A DNA stretch of 64,000 nucleotides from Teichococcus wenyumeiae (GCF_003696345.1 NZ_RFLX01000007.1:1-64000); one strand, 5' to 3'. Positions 8,407 through 17,349 are shown, counted from the stretch's first letter. The notes: generated from the letters alone by a model not told the origin. Numbers and translations are program-made.

Positions 8407-9044
8407 GCCAGCGCCAGCAGCGCCTGGGCCGCCGCCGCCTGGCAGGGCTCGATCACCGGCACGCCGGCGGCGTCTTCCACTGCCGCCCGGTGGCCGGCCA
8501 TGCCGGCGCAGCCCAGGATGACGGCCTCGCTGCCCGCCGCGACCAGGGCCTTCGCCGTGTCGCAGAGCGCGGCGCGGGCGGCGGTGGGGTCGGTCAGGGT
8601 TTCCATCGGCAGGTTCAGCGCGATGCTGGCGGCCAGTCGCGCTTCCACCCCCATGGCCTGCAGCACGCGGCGCTGCCGGGCCTTGGAGGCTTCCACGAAG
8701 GCGATCACCCCGAACCGCTCCGCCCGCGCCAGCGCGCTGGCCACCGCCGCGCGGAAGGGGCCGAAGACGGGGCGGTCCGTGACCGTGCGGATGGCGTCGA
8801 TGCCAGGGTCGGAGACGCAGGCGATGACATAGGCCTCGGCCTTCTCGCGCTCCACCATCTGGCAGAGCGGCTCGGCCACGCTGAACCAGTCGCGCCAAGT
8901 CACGATGGCGGGGGGGCCGCCGGGCAGCGAGACCACCTCGAAGGGCGTGCGCCCGGGGGCGGCGAAGGATTTCAGGGACTCCGCGATGCCGGCGGTGCAG
9001 CTTTGCGACGAGTTCGGGTTGATGACGAGGATTCGGCTTGCCAT
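8403..9044 (-). CDS. Asp/Glu/hydantoin racemase family protein (both catalytic Cys present)
   Basis: A 213-residue member of the two-cysteine cofactor-independent racemases. VINPNSS at the N-terminus, C76 in VIACVSDPG and C179 in VILGCAGM provide both acid/base cysteines, so the enzyme should be active. Convergent with the hydantoin cluster, it would racemise 5-substituted hydantoins or a related acid so that the D-specific carbamoylase can finish the pathway. The ATG at 9044 fits family N-termini; an in-frame start 10 codons upstream is less likely. It is the only one of three homologues in this window with both cysteines. Confidence 0.87.
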   Translation of the reverse strand: MASRILVINPNSSQSCTAGIAESLKSFAAPGRTPFEVVSLPGGPPAIVTWRDWFSVAEPLCQMVEREKAEAYVIACVSDPGIDAIRTVTDRPVFGPFRAAVASALARAERFGVIAFVEASKARQRRVLQAMGVEARLAASIALNLPMETLTDPTAARAALCDTAKALVAAGSEAVILGCAGMAGHRAAVEDAAGVPVIEPCQAAAAQALLALA

Positions 9045-9082
9045 CTGCGTATCGTCCCCGGCAACGAGTACCACCGCAACCC

Positions 9083-9112
9083 TTGATCCCTGCGAGCGTG
9101 ATGGACGATATT
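9083..9112 (+). promoter_or_regulatory. Weak promoter candidate for the DUF983 gene
   Basis: TTGATC (9083-9088) and GATATT (9107-9112) are separated by 18 bp, with four of six bases matching each consensus box. The position gives a leader of about 60 nt to the start at 9182. Confidence 0.33.
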
Positions 9113-9181
9113 GCGCTGCACAACAGAAGGCCCCGGTCAGGTGGACACGGGGTCCCCTGAAACGCCTTCCAGGAACACAGC

Positions 9182-9637
9182 ATGTCCGGCACGCCCTTGC
9201 GCCGCTGGCAGCCCGACCGTTCTGCGGCCGAGCCGCCTGCCGACCAGCCCAGCTTCCTCACCATGATCGGCCGGGGTGCCCGCAACCGCTGCCCGGTCTG
9301 CGGCGAGGGGCATGTCTTCCGCGGATTCCTGACTCTGGCGCCCGCCTGCGAGCATTGCGGCACGGATTTCTCCGAGCTGCGGGCCGATGACGCGCCGCCC
9401 TATATCGTCATCTTCCTGGTCGGCCATATCCTGGTGCCGCTGATCTTCGTGGTGGAAAAGCTCTGGATGCCGCCGATGTGGCTGCACATGGTGGTCTGGC
9501 TGCCGCTCTTCACGCTGGTCTCCACCCTGGCGCTGCGGCCGGTGAAGGGCGCGGTGGTGGGCTGGATGCTGCGGCTGGGCCCGACCGGCGACCATCACGG
9601 CGTGCTGCCGGCCAGCACGGCGCGGGCCGATGACTGA
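9182..9637 (+). CDS. DUF983 family zinc-ribbon membrane protein
   Basis: A 151-residue protein with a zinc-ribbon formed by CPVC (about 37-40) and CEHC (about 56-59), the conserved DDAPPY segment, and two membrane helices (about 74-92 and 99-121). This pattern is DUF983, common in alphaproteobacteria and of unproven function. Its stop overlaps the start of the UPF0262 gene by 8 nt, so the two are likely translated together. Confidence 0.85.
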   Translation: MSGTPLRRWQPDRSAAEPPADQPSFLTMIGRGARNRCPVCGEGHVFRGFLTLAPACEHCGTDFSELRADDAPPYIVIFLVGHILVPLIFVVEKLWMPPMWLHMVVWLPLFTLVSTLALRPVKGAVVGWMLRLGPTGDHHGVLPASTARADD

Positions 9638-10124
9638 GGCCGGGGCGGTGGCAGCCACCACCCAGCGGCTGGCGCGGATCGAGCTGCCGGACAATGCCCC
9701 CCTCCCCAGCCCCTACGCCGAGGCCGACCGCACCCAGGCGGTGGCCGACCTTCTGGCAGCTAACCGCTTCGACCCGGAGGGCCTGCCGCGCGGCCCCTAT
9801 GGCCTGCATCTCTGCGTGCGGGAGGGCCGGCTGGTCTTCGACATCCGCGATGCCGCCGACAACCCACTGCATGCCCTGGTCCTGGCCATGGGGCCCTTCC
9901 GCCGGCTGATCAAGGACTACCACATGGTGGTGGGCAGCCATGAACAGGCTGTGACGGAAGGCGCCAGCGACAGCACCATCCAGACCATCGACATGGGCCG
10001 GCGCGGGTTGCACAACGAAGGGGCGGAGCTGCTGGTCAAGCGCCTCTCCGGCCGCGTGCGGCTGGATTTCGAGACGGCCCGCCGGCTCTTCACCCTGGTC
10101 TGCGCCCTGCACCAGCGGATCTAG
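9630..10124 (+). CDS. UPF0262 family protein
   Basis: A 164-residue cytoplasmic protein matching the alphaproteobacterial UPF0262 family through GPYGLHLCVREGRLVFDI, FRRLIKDYHM, IDMGRRGLHNEGAELL and ARRLFTLVCALH. Function is unknown; the family is narrow and is a useful sign of an alphaproteobacterial host. It starts 8 nt inside the DUF983 gene. A longer-than-usual N-terminus (about 15 residues) precedes the conserved part. Confidence 0.9.
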   Translation: MTEAGAVAATTQRLARIELPDNAPLPSPYAEADRTQAVADLLAANRFDPEGLPRGPYGLHLCVREGRLVFDIRDAADNPLHALVLAMGPFRRLIKDYHMVVGSHEQAVTEGASDSTIQTIDMGRRGLHNEGAELLVKRLSGRVRLDFETARRLFTLVCALHQRI

Positions 10125-10152
10125 CCCCGCATCCCTCACCCGTCCGCATCGC

Positions 10153-10182
10153 ATGACCATGCGGCGGAAAACGCCTTATATG
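10153..10182 (+). promoter_or_regulatory. Weak promoter candidate for mtnA
   Basis: ATGACC (10153-10158) and TATATG (10177-10182) are 18 bp apart in the only TA-rich part of the 117-bp gap before mtnA, giving a leader of about 55 nt. A small CCGCAT/ATGCGG dyad (10144-10164) overlaps the -35 box and may belong to the end of the preceding operon. Confidence 0.33.
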
Positions 10183-10241
10183 CGTGTTCCTCTTTCGCCC
10201 CGCCCGCTTGCGCGGTTTTTCCGGACGGAGCCTGCCCCCGC

Positions 10242-11369
10242 ATGAATATCGACGGTGTTCCCCATCGCAGCGTCTGGGTGGACGCGGAGGACGGCTGGTC
10301 CGTCCATATCTTCGACCAGACCCGCCTGCCCTGGGCAGTCGAGATCCTGCGCCTGACGCATGAGGATGAGGTGGCGCATGCCATCAGGTCCATGCAGGTG
10401 CGCGGCGCGCCGCTGATCGGTGCCGTGGCCGCCTATGGCCTGGCCCTGGCGCTGCGGCGGGATGCCTCGGATGCCGCGCTGGAATCCGTCGCAGCCATGC
10501 TGGGCGAGACGCGCCCCACCGCCATCAACCTGCGCTGGGCCCTGGCCCGGATGCTGGAAGCGCTGCGCCCGGTGGCCCCCGCCGCGCGGGTGGCCGCCGC
10601 CTATGCCGCGGCCGATGCCATTGCCGAGGACGATGTGGCGACCTGCCGCGCCATCGGCCAGCATGGTTTGCCGCTGATTCAGGCGATCGCCGCCCGCAAG
10701 CCGGGCAAGCCGGTCAATATCTTGACCCATTGCAACACCGGCTGGATCGCCACCGTCGATTACGGCACGGCGCTCTCCGTCATCTACCAGGCGCACGACG
10801 CTGGCATTCCCGTGCATGTCTGGGTGGACGAGACCCGCCCGCGCAATCAGGGTTCCAACCTGACGGCCTGGGAGCTGGGCAAGCACGGCGTGCCGCATAC
10901 CGTGATCGCCGACAATGCCGGCGGCCACCTGATGCAGCATGGCGAGGTGGATATCGTGCTGGTGGGCACCGACCGCGTGACGCGCAACGGCGACGTGGCC
11001 AACAAGATCGGTACCTACCTCAAGGCCCTGGCCGCCCACGACAACAAGGTGCCCTTCTGGGTCGCCCTGCCGCATTCCACGCTGGACATGAGCGTGCGGG
11101 ACGGGCTGCGCGAGATCCCGATCGAGGAGCGCGCGGCGGAGGAAGTGCTGACCGTCACCGGCCGCACGGAAGCGGGCGAGGTGGTCACCGTGCGCACCGC
11201 CGCCCCCGGCAGCCCCGGCGCCAACCCGGCCTTCGACGTGACGCCGGCGCGGCTGGTGACCGGCCTGATCACCGAGCGCGGTCGCTGCGAGGCTTCCGAG
11301 GCTGGCCTGCTGCGCCTCTACCCCGAATTTGTGGCCGAGCCCGAATTTGTGGAGGAAGCGGCCAACTGA
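10242..11369 (+). CDS. mtnA: S-methyl-5-thioribose-1-phosphate isomerase
   Basis: Converts 5-methylthioribose-1-phosphate to methylthioribulose-1-phosphate in methionine salvage (cytoplasm). The 375-residue product has the eIF2B-like isomerase fold signatures: VRGAPLIG near 53-60, catalytic C164 in LTHCNTGW, the [16 protein letters not shown] block, and catalytic D244 in VGTDRV followed by [11 protein letters not shown]. Length and start (ATG 10242) fit the family. The other salvage genes are not in the window, so it is a lone mtn gene here. Confidence 0.94.
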   Translation: MNIDGVPHRSVWVDAEDGWSVHIFDQTRLPWAVEILRLTHEDEVAHAIRSMQVRGAPLIGAVAAYGLALALRRDASDAALESVAAMLGETRPTAINLRWALARMLEALRPVAPAARVAAAYAAADAIAEDDVATCRAIGQHGLPLIQAIAARKPGKPVNILTHCNTGWIATVDYGTALSVIYQAHDAGIPVHVWVDETRPRNQGSNLTAWELGKHGVPHTVIADNAGGHLMQHGEVDIVLVGTDRVTRNGDVANKIGTYLKALAAHDNKVPFWVALPHSTLDMSVRDGLREIPIEERAAEEVLTVTGRTEAGEVVTVRTAAPGSPGANPAFDVTPARLVTGLITERGRCEASEAGLLRLYPEFVAEPEFVEEAAN

Positions 11370-11501
11370 CGAAAGTGGGGTGACGCCGCCGGCGCGGCGT
11401 TGCACGCTTCTTGCTGGCTAAGGTGGCCACACCGGCCACCGGTGCCGCGCCAGGGTTGTTGCCCCGGCGCGGCGCAGGCCATCAGGGGAGCCTTCCGGAC
11501 C

Positions 11502-12350
11502 ATGCGTTTCACTGCACTTGCCTGCCTGCTTGCCGCGCCACTGGCCTTTGGCCTGCTGCCCGCCACGGCCTCGGCCCAACAGCCGCTGCGTACCGCCGTG
11601 GATGGCACACTGGCCCCCCACGCCTTCCCCAAGCTGGATGGCGGCGTGCAGGGCTTCAACGTGGATCTCTTCACCGAGGTCGCGAAGCGCATGGGCCGCC
11701 CCATCACCATCGACAGCGCCTCTTTCTCCGGCCTGATCCCGGCCCTGAGCGGCGGCCGCTACGACTTCCTGGCCGCTCCCGTGACAGTGACGCGGGAGCG
11801 GGCGGAGAACCTGCTCTTCACCGAGGGCTACCTCTACACCGTGTTCCAGTTCGGCATCCGCAAGGGATCGGCGCCGATCACCAACCCCGATGAGCTGAAG
11901 GGCAAGGTGGTCGCGGTCAACAAGGGCTCCGCCTACGATGCCTGGGCGCAGCAGAACGCGGCCAAGTACGGCTTCACGGTGCAGACCTACGAAAGCCAGC
12001 CGGACGCCGTGCAGGCCGTGGTGGCCGGCCGCGCCTATGCCACGCTGGGCGGCAATACGGCCATCCGCTACGCCGCCACGCGCACGCTGCAGCTTGTGCC
12101 GGATTTCGTGGTCAAGGAAACCCGCGCGCATTGGGCGGCTCCCTTCCGCAAGGACAGCGTGGCGCTGCGCGACCAGGTCGAGGGCGTGCTGGAATGCATG
12201 AAGAAGGATGGCTCCATTGCCAAGCTGTCGGAGAAGTGGTTCGGCGTGAAGCCGGAAGCGGATGACGCCGAGAATGTCATCTTCCCCGGCTACGGCGTGC
12301 CCGGCTTGGCCGGCTATGACGACAAGCCGCACGAGCTGAACTGCGGCTGA
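11502..12350 (+). CDS. Periplasmic amino-acid-type ABC substrate-binding protein (orphan)
   Basis: A 282-residue family 3 solute-binding protein. A signal peptide (about 1-24, ending ATASAQ) leads into the two-lobed fold with GFNVDLFTEVAKRMG, SGLIPALSGGRYDF, RERAENLLFTEGY, and the hinge segment GKVVAVNKGSAYD. GGGGAG sits about 12 nt before the ATG at 11502. No permease or ATPase is adjacent, so it must share a transporter coded elsewhere or act alone. The ligand is probably a polar amino acid, from family only. Confidence 0.83.
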   Translation: MRFTALACLLAAPLAFGLLPATASAQQPLRTAVDGTLAPHAFPKLDGGVQGFNVDLFTEVAKRMGRPITIDSASFSGLIPALSGGRYDFLAAPVTVTRERAENLLFTEGYLYTVFQFGIRKGSAPITNPDELKGKVVAVNKGSAYDAWAQQNAAKYGFTVQTYESQPDAVQAVVAGRAYATLGGNTAIRYAATRTLQLVPDFVVKETRAHWAAPFRKDSVALRDQVEGVLECMKKDGSIAKLSEKWFGVKPEADDAENVIFPGYGVPGLAGYDDKPHELNCG

Positions 12351-12403
12351 GGAACCTGCCGCCCTGGCCGGCGTTGTTTTCCGTAGTCAAAACGGAGGAC
12401 GAC

Positions 12404-12712
12404 ATGCCCCAGGGCGACAAGTCCGCTTACACCGACAAGCAGAAGCGCAAGGCCGAGCATATCGAAGAAAGCTACGAATCCCGTGGCGTTCCGGAGGGCG
12501 AGGCCGAGCGCCGTGCCTGGGCCACCGTTAACAAGGATGACGGCGGCGGCAAGAAGAGCGGTTCCGGCAAGGGCCACGCTTCCAGCCATCCGGCGGCGCA
12601 CAAGGGCGGCCAGAAGGGCGGCGAGGCTTCCGCGCACCGCTCAGCAGCGGCACGCTCCGCCAGCGCCAGGAAGGCCGCGGCCACGCGCAAGGCCAATGCG
12701 GCGCACCACTAG
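12404..12712 (+). CDS. Small basic protein of the so-called plasmid stabilisation family
   Basis: A 102-residue protein whose N-terminal half (GDKSAYTDKQKRKAEHIEES, then ERRAWATVNKDDGGG) matches a widespread small family often labelled plasmid stabilisation protein, although no toxin or antitoxin role is established. The C-terminal half is a low-complexity Lys/Ser/Ala/His tail similar in texture to histone-like tails. GGAGG lies 6 nt before the ATG. It shares a CTAG stop overlap with the convergent acetyltransferase. Confidence 0.7.
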   Translation: MPQGDKSAYTDKQKRKAEHIEESYESRGVPEGEAERRAWATVNKDDGGGKKSGSGKGHASSHPAAHKGGQKGGEASAHRSAAARSASARKAAATRKANAAHH

Positions 12713-13215
12713 CTGAAGGCCAGGCGCATGGCACAGCGATGCGCGGGGTCATGGCCATGCGCCGCTTCCTGCGCCAGCCGCTCCCGCAGCACAGGGGTCA
12801 GCGCGCTTTCGTCCAGCACCTGGAAACCGGCGCTGGCGTAGAAGGGCGCGTTCCAGGGCAGGTCGTGGTCGGTGGTCAAGGAAACCCCGGCCAGCCCTTC
12901 CTCCCGCGCCCGGCGCACTGCCTGGCCCAGCAGGGCGCGGCCGAAGCCGCGGCGCTGGTGGTCCTGCGCCACCGAGAGTTCTTCGATGAACAGGTCGCCA
13001 TCCAGCGCACCGGCCAGCAGGAAGCCGACGGCGCCGCCCTCGGCATGCCAAGCCACCCAGAGGTGGCCGCGCGCGGCGGCCTCCTCCAGCATGGCCGGGG
13101 CCAGGGTCGGGCCATCGGCCACCCAGTCCATCCGCGTGCCGCGAAACAGGGCGGCCGCCGAGCGCTCGACCGCCGCGAGATGCGGCAGGTCTTCCGGCAG
13201 GGCGTTGCGGATCAA
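12709..13215 (-). CDS. GNAT family N-acetyltransferase
   Basis: A 168-residue acetyl-CoA-dependent acetyltransferase. The core motif IEELSVAQDHQRRGFGRALL (acetyl-CoA loop QRRGFGRA) and the NAPFYASAGFQ strand are clear. The best start is a TTG at 13215 (MIRNALPEDLPHL), eight bases after the rhodanese stop; longer in-frame starts run inside the rhodanese gene and give unrelated residues, so the start is uncertain. The substrate is unknown. Its stop overlaps the convergent basic-protein gene. Confidence 0.78.
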   Translation of the reverse strand: MIRNALPEDLPHLAAVERSAAALFRGTRMDWVADGPTLAPAMLEEAAARGHLWVAWHAEGGAVGFLLAGALDGDLFIEELSVAQDHQRRGFGRALLGQAVRRAREEGLAGVSLTTDHDLPWNAPFYASAGFQVLDESALTPVLRERLAQEAAHGHDPAHRCAMRLAFS

Positions 13216-13222
13216 GCGCGGC

Positions 13223-13636
13223 TCAGCGCTGGCGCCAGGGAAGGCCCTCGGCCTTCCAGCCGGCGATGGTGCCACGGTGCCCGGTGGCATCCGGCGGCCC
13301 CTCGAAGCCATCGGCGACGTTGAAGGCGTGCTGGAAGCCCGCCGCCTGCGCCGCCTGACCCGCCGCCACGCTGCGGACGCCGGAGCGGCACAGGAAATAC
13401 AGCTTGCTCTCCGGCGTAGCGCCGGCCTTGCGCAGATGCTCCACGAAGGCGCCGTTCACCTGCATGGAGGGATAAACCTGCCAGGGGATCAGCACCGGCT
13501 GCTTGCCGGCCTCTTCCAGGTCGGGGATGCCGACAAAGTTCCACTCGGCATCCGTGCGCACATCGACCAGCACGGCATCGGGGTCGGCGCGCAGTGTCTC
13601 ATAGGCGGCGCGGGGGGTGACGTCTTCGACGCTCAT
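13223..13636 (-). CDS. Single-domain rhodanese (thiosulfate sulfurtransferase-like)
   Basis: A 137-residue rhodanese domain carrying the active-site loop CRSGVRS with nucleophile C83, preceded by the LVDVRTDAEW strand and followed by VADGFEG. It moves sulfane sulfur between small thiols or proteins in the cytoplasm. The ATG at 13636 has GGAG 8 nt upstream; an in-frame upstream extension of 70 residues has no family match. The following acetyltransferase starts close behind, suggesting one transcript. Confidence 0.88.
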   Translation of the reverse strand: MSVEDVTPRAAYETLRADPDAVLVDVRTDAEWNFVGIPDLEEAGKQPVLIPWQVYPSMQVNGAFVEHLRKAGATPESKLYFLCRSGVRSVAAGQAAQAAGFQHAFNVADGFEGPPDATGHRGTIAGWKAEGLPWRQR

Positions 13637-13808
13637 GGCTTTCTCCAGTTGCTCGCTTCGCTGCTGAGTGTGGGGATGACCGGGCGCTTCGTCCATCCGT
13701 GCCGGCGGCCGTCTTGCGCTGCAACAAAGACAGGTGCAAGCCTGAGCCGCAGAAGCCTGCGGAGCTCTGGCCATTTCTTCCTCCTTTCCCTCGCGCGGGC
13801 TGGGCCGT

Positions 13809-14975
13809 GTGCCGGTGCTGGCGGCCGCCTCCTTCGCCACTTCCACGCAGTCCTTTGTTTATGCCGGCCTGCTCAACGAGCTGTCGCATGACCTTTCCAT
13901 CCCGGTCTCCCAGGCCGGGCAGCTGGGCACCGCCTTCGCGCTGGCCTACGGGCTTTCGGCCATTCCCCTGGCCTCAGTCTGCGCCCGGGTGCCACGGCGG
14001 CGGCTGATGGTGGTGGCGCTGGTGATCATGGCGCTGCTGAACCTCGGCATGACCCTGGCGCCGAATTTCGCGGTGCTGCTGGGGCTGCGGGTGCTGTGCG
14101 GCGTGGCGGCGGCGGTGGTCGTGCCTTCCGCCAGCGCCGTCGCGGCCATGCTGGCGCCGCCGGAAAAGCGCGCCCGCGCCCTGGCGCTGGTGATCGGCGG
14201 CACCACGGCGGCCTTTCTGCTGGGCATCCCGCTGGGCTCGGTGACGGGCGCCACCTTCGGCTGGCAGGGCGCCTTCGGCATGGCCGCGCTGCTCTGCGTC
14301 ATCAGCGCCGCCGCCATCCGCCTGATCCTGCCGGAAGTGCCGGGAGAGGGCCGGGCCGGCGGCGGGCTCTCCGCCGTGCTGCGGCCGGGTGTGCCGCCGA
14401 CTGCGGGGCTGGTTTACGCCTGCTTCGCCGCGTCCTTCTGCACCTCGGCCTATATCGGCCCGGCGGTGAACGCGGTCAGCGGCCTTTCCGGCGGGGCGGT
14501 GGGCATCATGCAGGCCGTGGCGGGGCTGGCCTCCATCCTGGGCCTGCCCATCGGCGCCCGGCTTTACGAGCGGCGCGGCATTGGCGCGGCCAAGCTGATG
14601 CCGCTGGTCATCATCGCCGCGCAGCTTCTGCAGGTGGCGCTGCTGGAAGGCTTCCTGCGCGGCAGCATCCTGGTGATCCCGGCGCAGGCGCTGGCTTTGC
14701 TGGCTTCCTCCACCGCCATCTTCGCCATGATGCCGATGATACAGGCGCGGCTGGTGGCGCTGGCGCCGGATGCGCGCAGCGTGGTGATGGCGGCCAATGC
14801 TTCCGGCATCTCTCTCGGCCAGGCCAGCGGCGCGGCGCTGGGCGGGCTTGCCATCGCGCTCGCGGGGCTGCCGGGCATGAGCATCGCCGGGGCACTGATG
14901 GCCTGCATCGGCCTGGGGCTGGCCATCGTGGTGGCGCGTGGCGCACAATCCTCCCGCATCTCCGGGGACAGGTAG
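13809..14975 (+). CDS. Major facilitator superfamily transporter
   Basis: A 12-helix MFS permease of about 388 residues. The N-terminal segment (SQAGQLGTAFALAYG), the basic loop RVPRRRLMV between helices 2 and 3, and PPEKRARALALVIGG in the next loop resemble drug or sugar efflux (arabinose-efflux type) proteins. The start is uncertain: GTG 13809 lies very near the first helix, but the frame stays open for about 20 codons upstream without ATG, so a weak non-ATG start is possible. The ParA-like gene begins one base after its stop. Confidence 0.8.
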   Translation: MPVLAAASFATSTQSFVYAGLLNELSHDLSIPVSQAGQLGTAFALAYGLSAIPLASVCARVPRRRLMVVALVIMALLNLGMTLAPNFAVLLGLRVLCGVAAAVVVPSASAVAAMLAPPEKRARALALVIGGTTAAFLLGIPLGSVTGATFGWQGAFGMAALLCVISAAAIRLILPEVPGEGRAGGGLSAVLRPGVPPTAGLVYACFAASFCTSAYIGPAVNAVSGLSGGAVGIMQAVAGLASILGLPIGARLYERRGIGAAKLMPLVIIAAQLLQVALLEGFLRGSILVIPAQALALLASSTAIFAMMPMIQARLVALAPDARSVVMAANASGISLGQASGAALGGLAIALAGLPGMSIAGALMACIGLGLAIVVARGAQSSRISGDR

Positions 14976-14976
14976 C

Positions 14977-15609
14977 ATGGCCTTCGTGGTGGCGGTCGCG
15001 CAGCGCAAGGGCGGCGCCGGCAAATCGACTCTGGCGGCGACCCTCGCCACCACCTTCGCCGAATCCGGCCAGCGCGTGGCCCTGCTGGATACCGATCCGC
15101 AGAAATCCCTGGCCCGCTGGTGGCAGGAACGCGCCGCTGCCGGCGCCCGCGCCAGGCCCATCACCTTCGAGGACCCTTCCGGCTGGCGCCTGACCGGCGC
15201 GGTGGACCGCATGGCGCGCAGCCATGACATCGTGGTGCTGGACACGCCGCCGCATGCCGAGACGGATGCCCGCGTCGCCATCCGCGCCGCCGGGCTGGTG
15301 GTGGTGCCCCTGCAGCCCTCCCCCGCCGATCTCTGGGCCATGGAGGGCACGCTGGCCCTGGTGGCCGAGGAACGTCGGCGGGCCGTGCTGATGCTCAACC
15401 GCGTGCCCGGCTCCGGCAAGCTGCGGGAGGAGATCGCGCGCGAATTGCTGCGGCGGGAGTTGCCATTGCTGGAGCCCGGCCTCGGCAACCGCACGGCCTT
15501 CGCCGTGGCCTTCGCGCAGGGGCTGGGCGTGGTGGAAAGCGCCCCGCGCGGCACCGCGGCCGAGGAAGCCCGCGCCGTCGCCGCCGCCGTGCTGTCCCTG
15601 AAGGAGTGA
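14977..15609 (+). CDS. ParA-family partition-type ATPase (orphan)
   Basis: A 210-residue P-loop ATPase with the deviant Walker A KGGAGKST (11-18, signature Lys at 11), DTDPQKSLARWW, and the switch strand VVLDTPPH. This places it among the small ParA/MinD-like 'partition ATPase' proteins that position cargo. It lacks the N-terminal DNA-binding extension of plasmid ParA and has no ParB gene next to it, so it is unlikely to be a plasmid partition locus. The start at 14977 lies one base after the MFS stop, implying co-translation. Cargo is unknown. Confidence 0.83.
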   Translation: MAFVVAVAQRKGGAGKSTLAATLATTFAESGQRVALLDTDPQKSLARWWQERAAAGARARPITFEDPSGWRLTGAVDRMARSHDIVVLDTPPHAETDARVAIRAAGLVVVPLQPSPADLWAMEGTLALVAEERRRAVLMLNRVPGSGKLREEIARELLRRELPLLEPGLGNRTAFAVAFAQGLGVVESAPRGTAAEEARAVAAAVLSLKE

Positions 15610-15616
15610 GACCCGC

Positions 15617-16057
15617 TTGGACTTCGAACTGATCGAGGATCGCCAGGGGCCGGAGGCCAGGGCGATCGGGGAGAACCTCACCGCGCACCGCACCAAGGCG
15701 CTGGGCTTCGAGCCCGTCAGCCAGCCCGTCTGCCTCGTCCATCGCGCGCCGGATGGCCGCCTGCTGGCCGGGCTGGTGGCGGAGGTGATGCTGGAATGGC
15801 TGTATGTCGAGAAGTTCTGGGTGGATGAAAGCCTGCGCGGCCAGGGCATCGGCACCCGCCTGCTGACGGCGGCGGAGGAAGCCGGCAAGGCGCGCGGCGC
15901 GGTGGGCGTGACGCTCAACACCAGCAGCTTCCAGGCCCCGGCATTCTACCGCCGCCAGGGCTATACCGAACTCGGCCGCATCGAGGGCCGCCCGGCGGGC
16001 CACCAGCGCTTCTGGTTCGGCAAGCGCTTCGACGGCGCGGACCCGCGCACCGGCTGA
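15617..16057 (+). CDS. GNAT family N-acetyltransferase
   Basis: A 146-residue acetyltransferase starting at TTG 15617, with AGGAG about 10 nt upstream overlapping the end of the ParA-like gene. The acetyl-CoA pocket motif is VDESLRGQGIGTRLL and the C-terminal strand FYRRQGYTELGRI. The substrate is unknown. It is probably last in an MFS-ParA-GNAT transcript. Confidence 0.82.
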   Translation: MDFELIEDRQGPEARAIGENLTAHRTKALGFEPVSQPVCLVHRAPDGRLLAGLVAEVMLEWLYVEKFWVDESLRGQGIGTRLLTAAEEAGKARGAVGVTLNTSSFQAPAFYRRQGYTELGRIEGRPAGHQRFWFGKRFDGADPRTG

Positions 16058-16134
16058 AGTTTGCGGGCAGGCAGCGGAGTGCCGGCGCGCCCGGCCCATC
16101 GCACCCTCGGCGGACCCATTCGAGGATTTCGCCC

Positions 16135-17349
16135 GTGCCACCCCTGCCACCCGCCTTCCGGCGCCTCAACCACTCCAATCTCGCCGCGCAGTTTTCCGAG
16201 CAGGTGGCGCTGGCAGCCGCGCCGCTGGCCGCGGTGCTGCTGCTGGGCGCCGGCCCCGCCGAGGCGGGCCTGTTGCAGGCGGCGCAGACCCTGCCCTTCC
16301 TGTTGCTCTCCCTGCCCGCCGGCGTGCTGGCCGACCGCTCCTCCCGCCGCCGGCTGATGGCGGGGGCGGAGGCGCTGCGCGCGGCGTCCCTGCTCGCCTT
16401 GCTGGCGCTGCTGCTGGCGGGGTGGCTGACGTTGCCGGTCCTGGCGCTGCTGGGCGCCATCGGGGCCACCGGCACCGTGGCCTATAGCGTGGCGGCCCCG
16501 GCACTGCTGCCTTCCCTGGTGGCGCGCGACCAACTGGCCCGCGCCAATCGCGGGTTGGAACTGGCGCGCAGCAGCGCCTATGCCGCCGGGCCGGCACTGG
16601 GCGGCGCATTGGTGGGCTGGACCGGCGCGGCGGCGGCCTATGCGCTGGCGGCGCTGCTTTCGCTGGGCGCCGTCCGCGGCCTGGCCGGCCTGCCGGAGCC
16701 CGCCACCGCCGCGCCGCCCCGTCGCCACCCGCTGCGGGAATTGTCGGAAGGCACCCGCTTCGTCGCCACCCACGCCCTGTTGCGGCCGATCCTGCTGACG
16801 GCGGTGTTCTTCAACACGGCCTGGTTCATTCTTCAGGGCGTTTATGTCGCCTATGCCGTGCAGTCCCTGGGCCTGACCGCAACCGGTGTGGGCATGACGC
16901 TGGGCGCCTATGGCACCGGCATGGTGGCGGGCGCCGTGGTGGCCCCCCGCCTGCTCAACGCCCTGCCCTTCGGGCGGCTGGTGGCGCTGGGGCCTGCCTG
17001 CGCGCTGCTGGCGGCGCTGCTGATGCTGCTGACCATCGCCCTGCCTTCAGGACTGCTGGCGGCAGCAGGCTTTTTCCTCTTCGGTGCCGGGCCGGTGCTC
17101 TGGACCATTGCCACCACCACATTGCGGCAGGCGGTGACGCCGCAGGGACTGCTGGGCCGGGTTTCCGCCGTGGTCATGACCGCCACCTTCGGCGCCAGGC
17201 CCCTGGGGGCGGCAATCGGCGCGGTGCTGGCAGGATGGATCGGGGTGGAGGCCAGCCTCCTGGCTTCCGCGCTGTGCTTCGCGGTGCAGTTCCTGCTGAT
17301 CATGGCCTCGCCGGTGCCCCGCTTGCGGTCCCTGCCTCAGGCAGCATGA
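16135..17349 (+). CDS. MFS transporter, enterobactin-exporter-like group
   Basis: A 404-residue 12-helix MFS protein starting at GTG 16135 with GAGG 9 nt upstream. The N-terminus FRRLNHSNLAAQFSEQVALAA, the loop LADRSSRRRLM, the proline/leucine stretch APALLPSLVARDQLARAN, and GRVSAVVMTATFGARPLGAAIG are typical of the MFS_3/EntS-type exporters. The exported compound is unknown, since no siderophore genes are nearby. Confidence 0.82.
   Translation: MPPLPPAFRRLNHSNLAAQFSEQVALAAAPLAAVLLLGAGPAEAGLLQAAQTLPFLLLSLPAGVLADRSSRRRLMAGAEALRAASLLALLALLLAGWLTLPVLALLGAIGATGTVAYSVAAPALLPSLVARDQLARANRGLELARSSAYAAGPALGGALVGWTGAAAAYALAALLSLGAVRGLAGLPEPATAAPPRRHPLRELSEGTRFVATHALLRPILLTAVFFNTAWFILQGVYVAYAVQSLGLTATGVGMTLGAYGTGMVAGAVVAPRLLNALPFGRLVALGPACALLAALLMLLTIALPSGLLAAAGFFLFGAGPVLWTIATTTLRQAVTPQGLLGRVSAVVMTATFGARPLGAAIGAVLAGWIGVEASLLASALCFAVQFLLIMASPVPRLRSLPQAA

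Noticed and set aside
12404-12712. Toxin-antitoxin or plasmid maintenance locus, from the usual label of this family
   Set aside because: No partner gene is present and the protein has no toxin or antitoxin fold that I can see.
14977-15609. Plasmid or integrative-element partition locus
   Set aside because: There is no ParB, parS-like repeats, replication or integration gene, and composition matches the surroundings.
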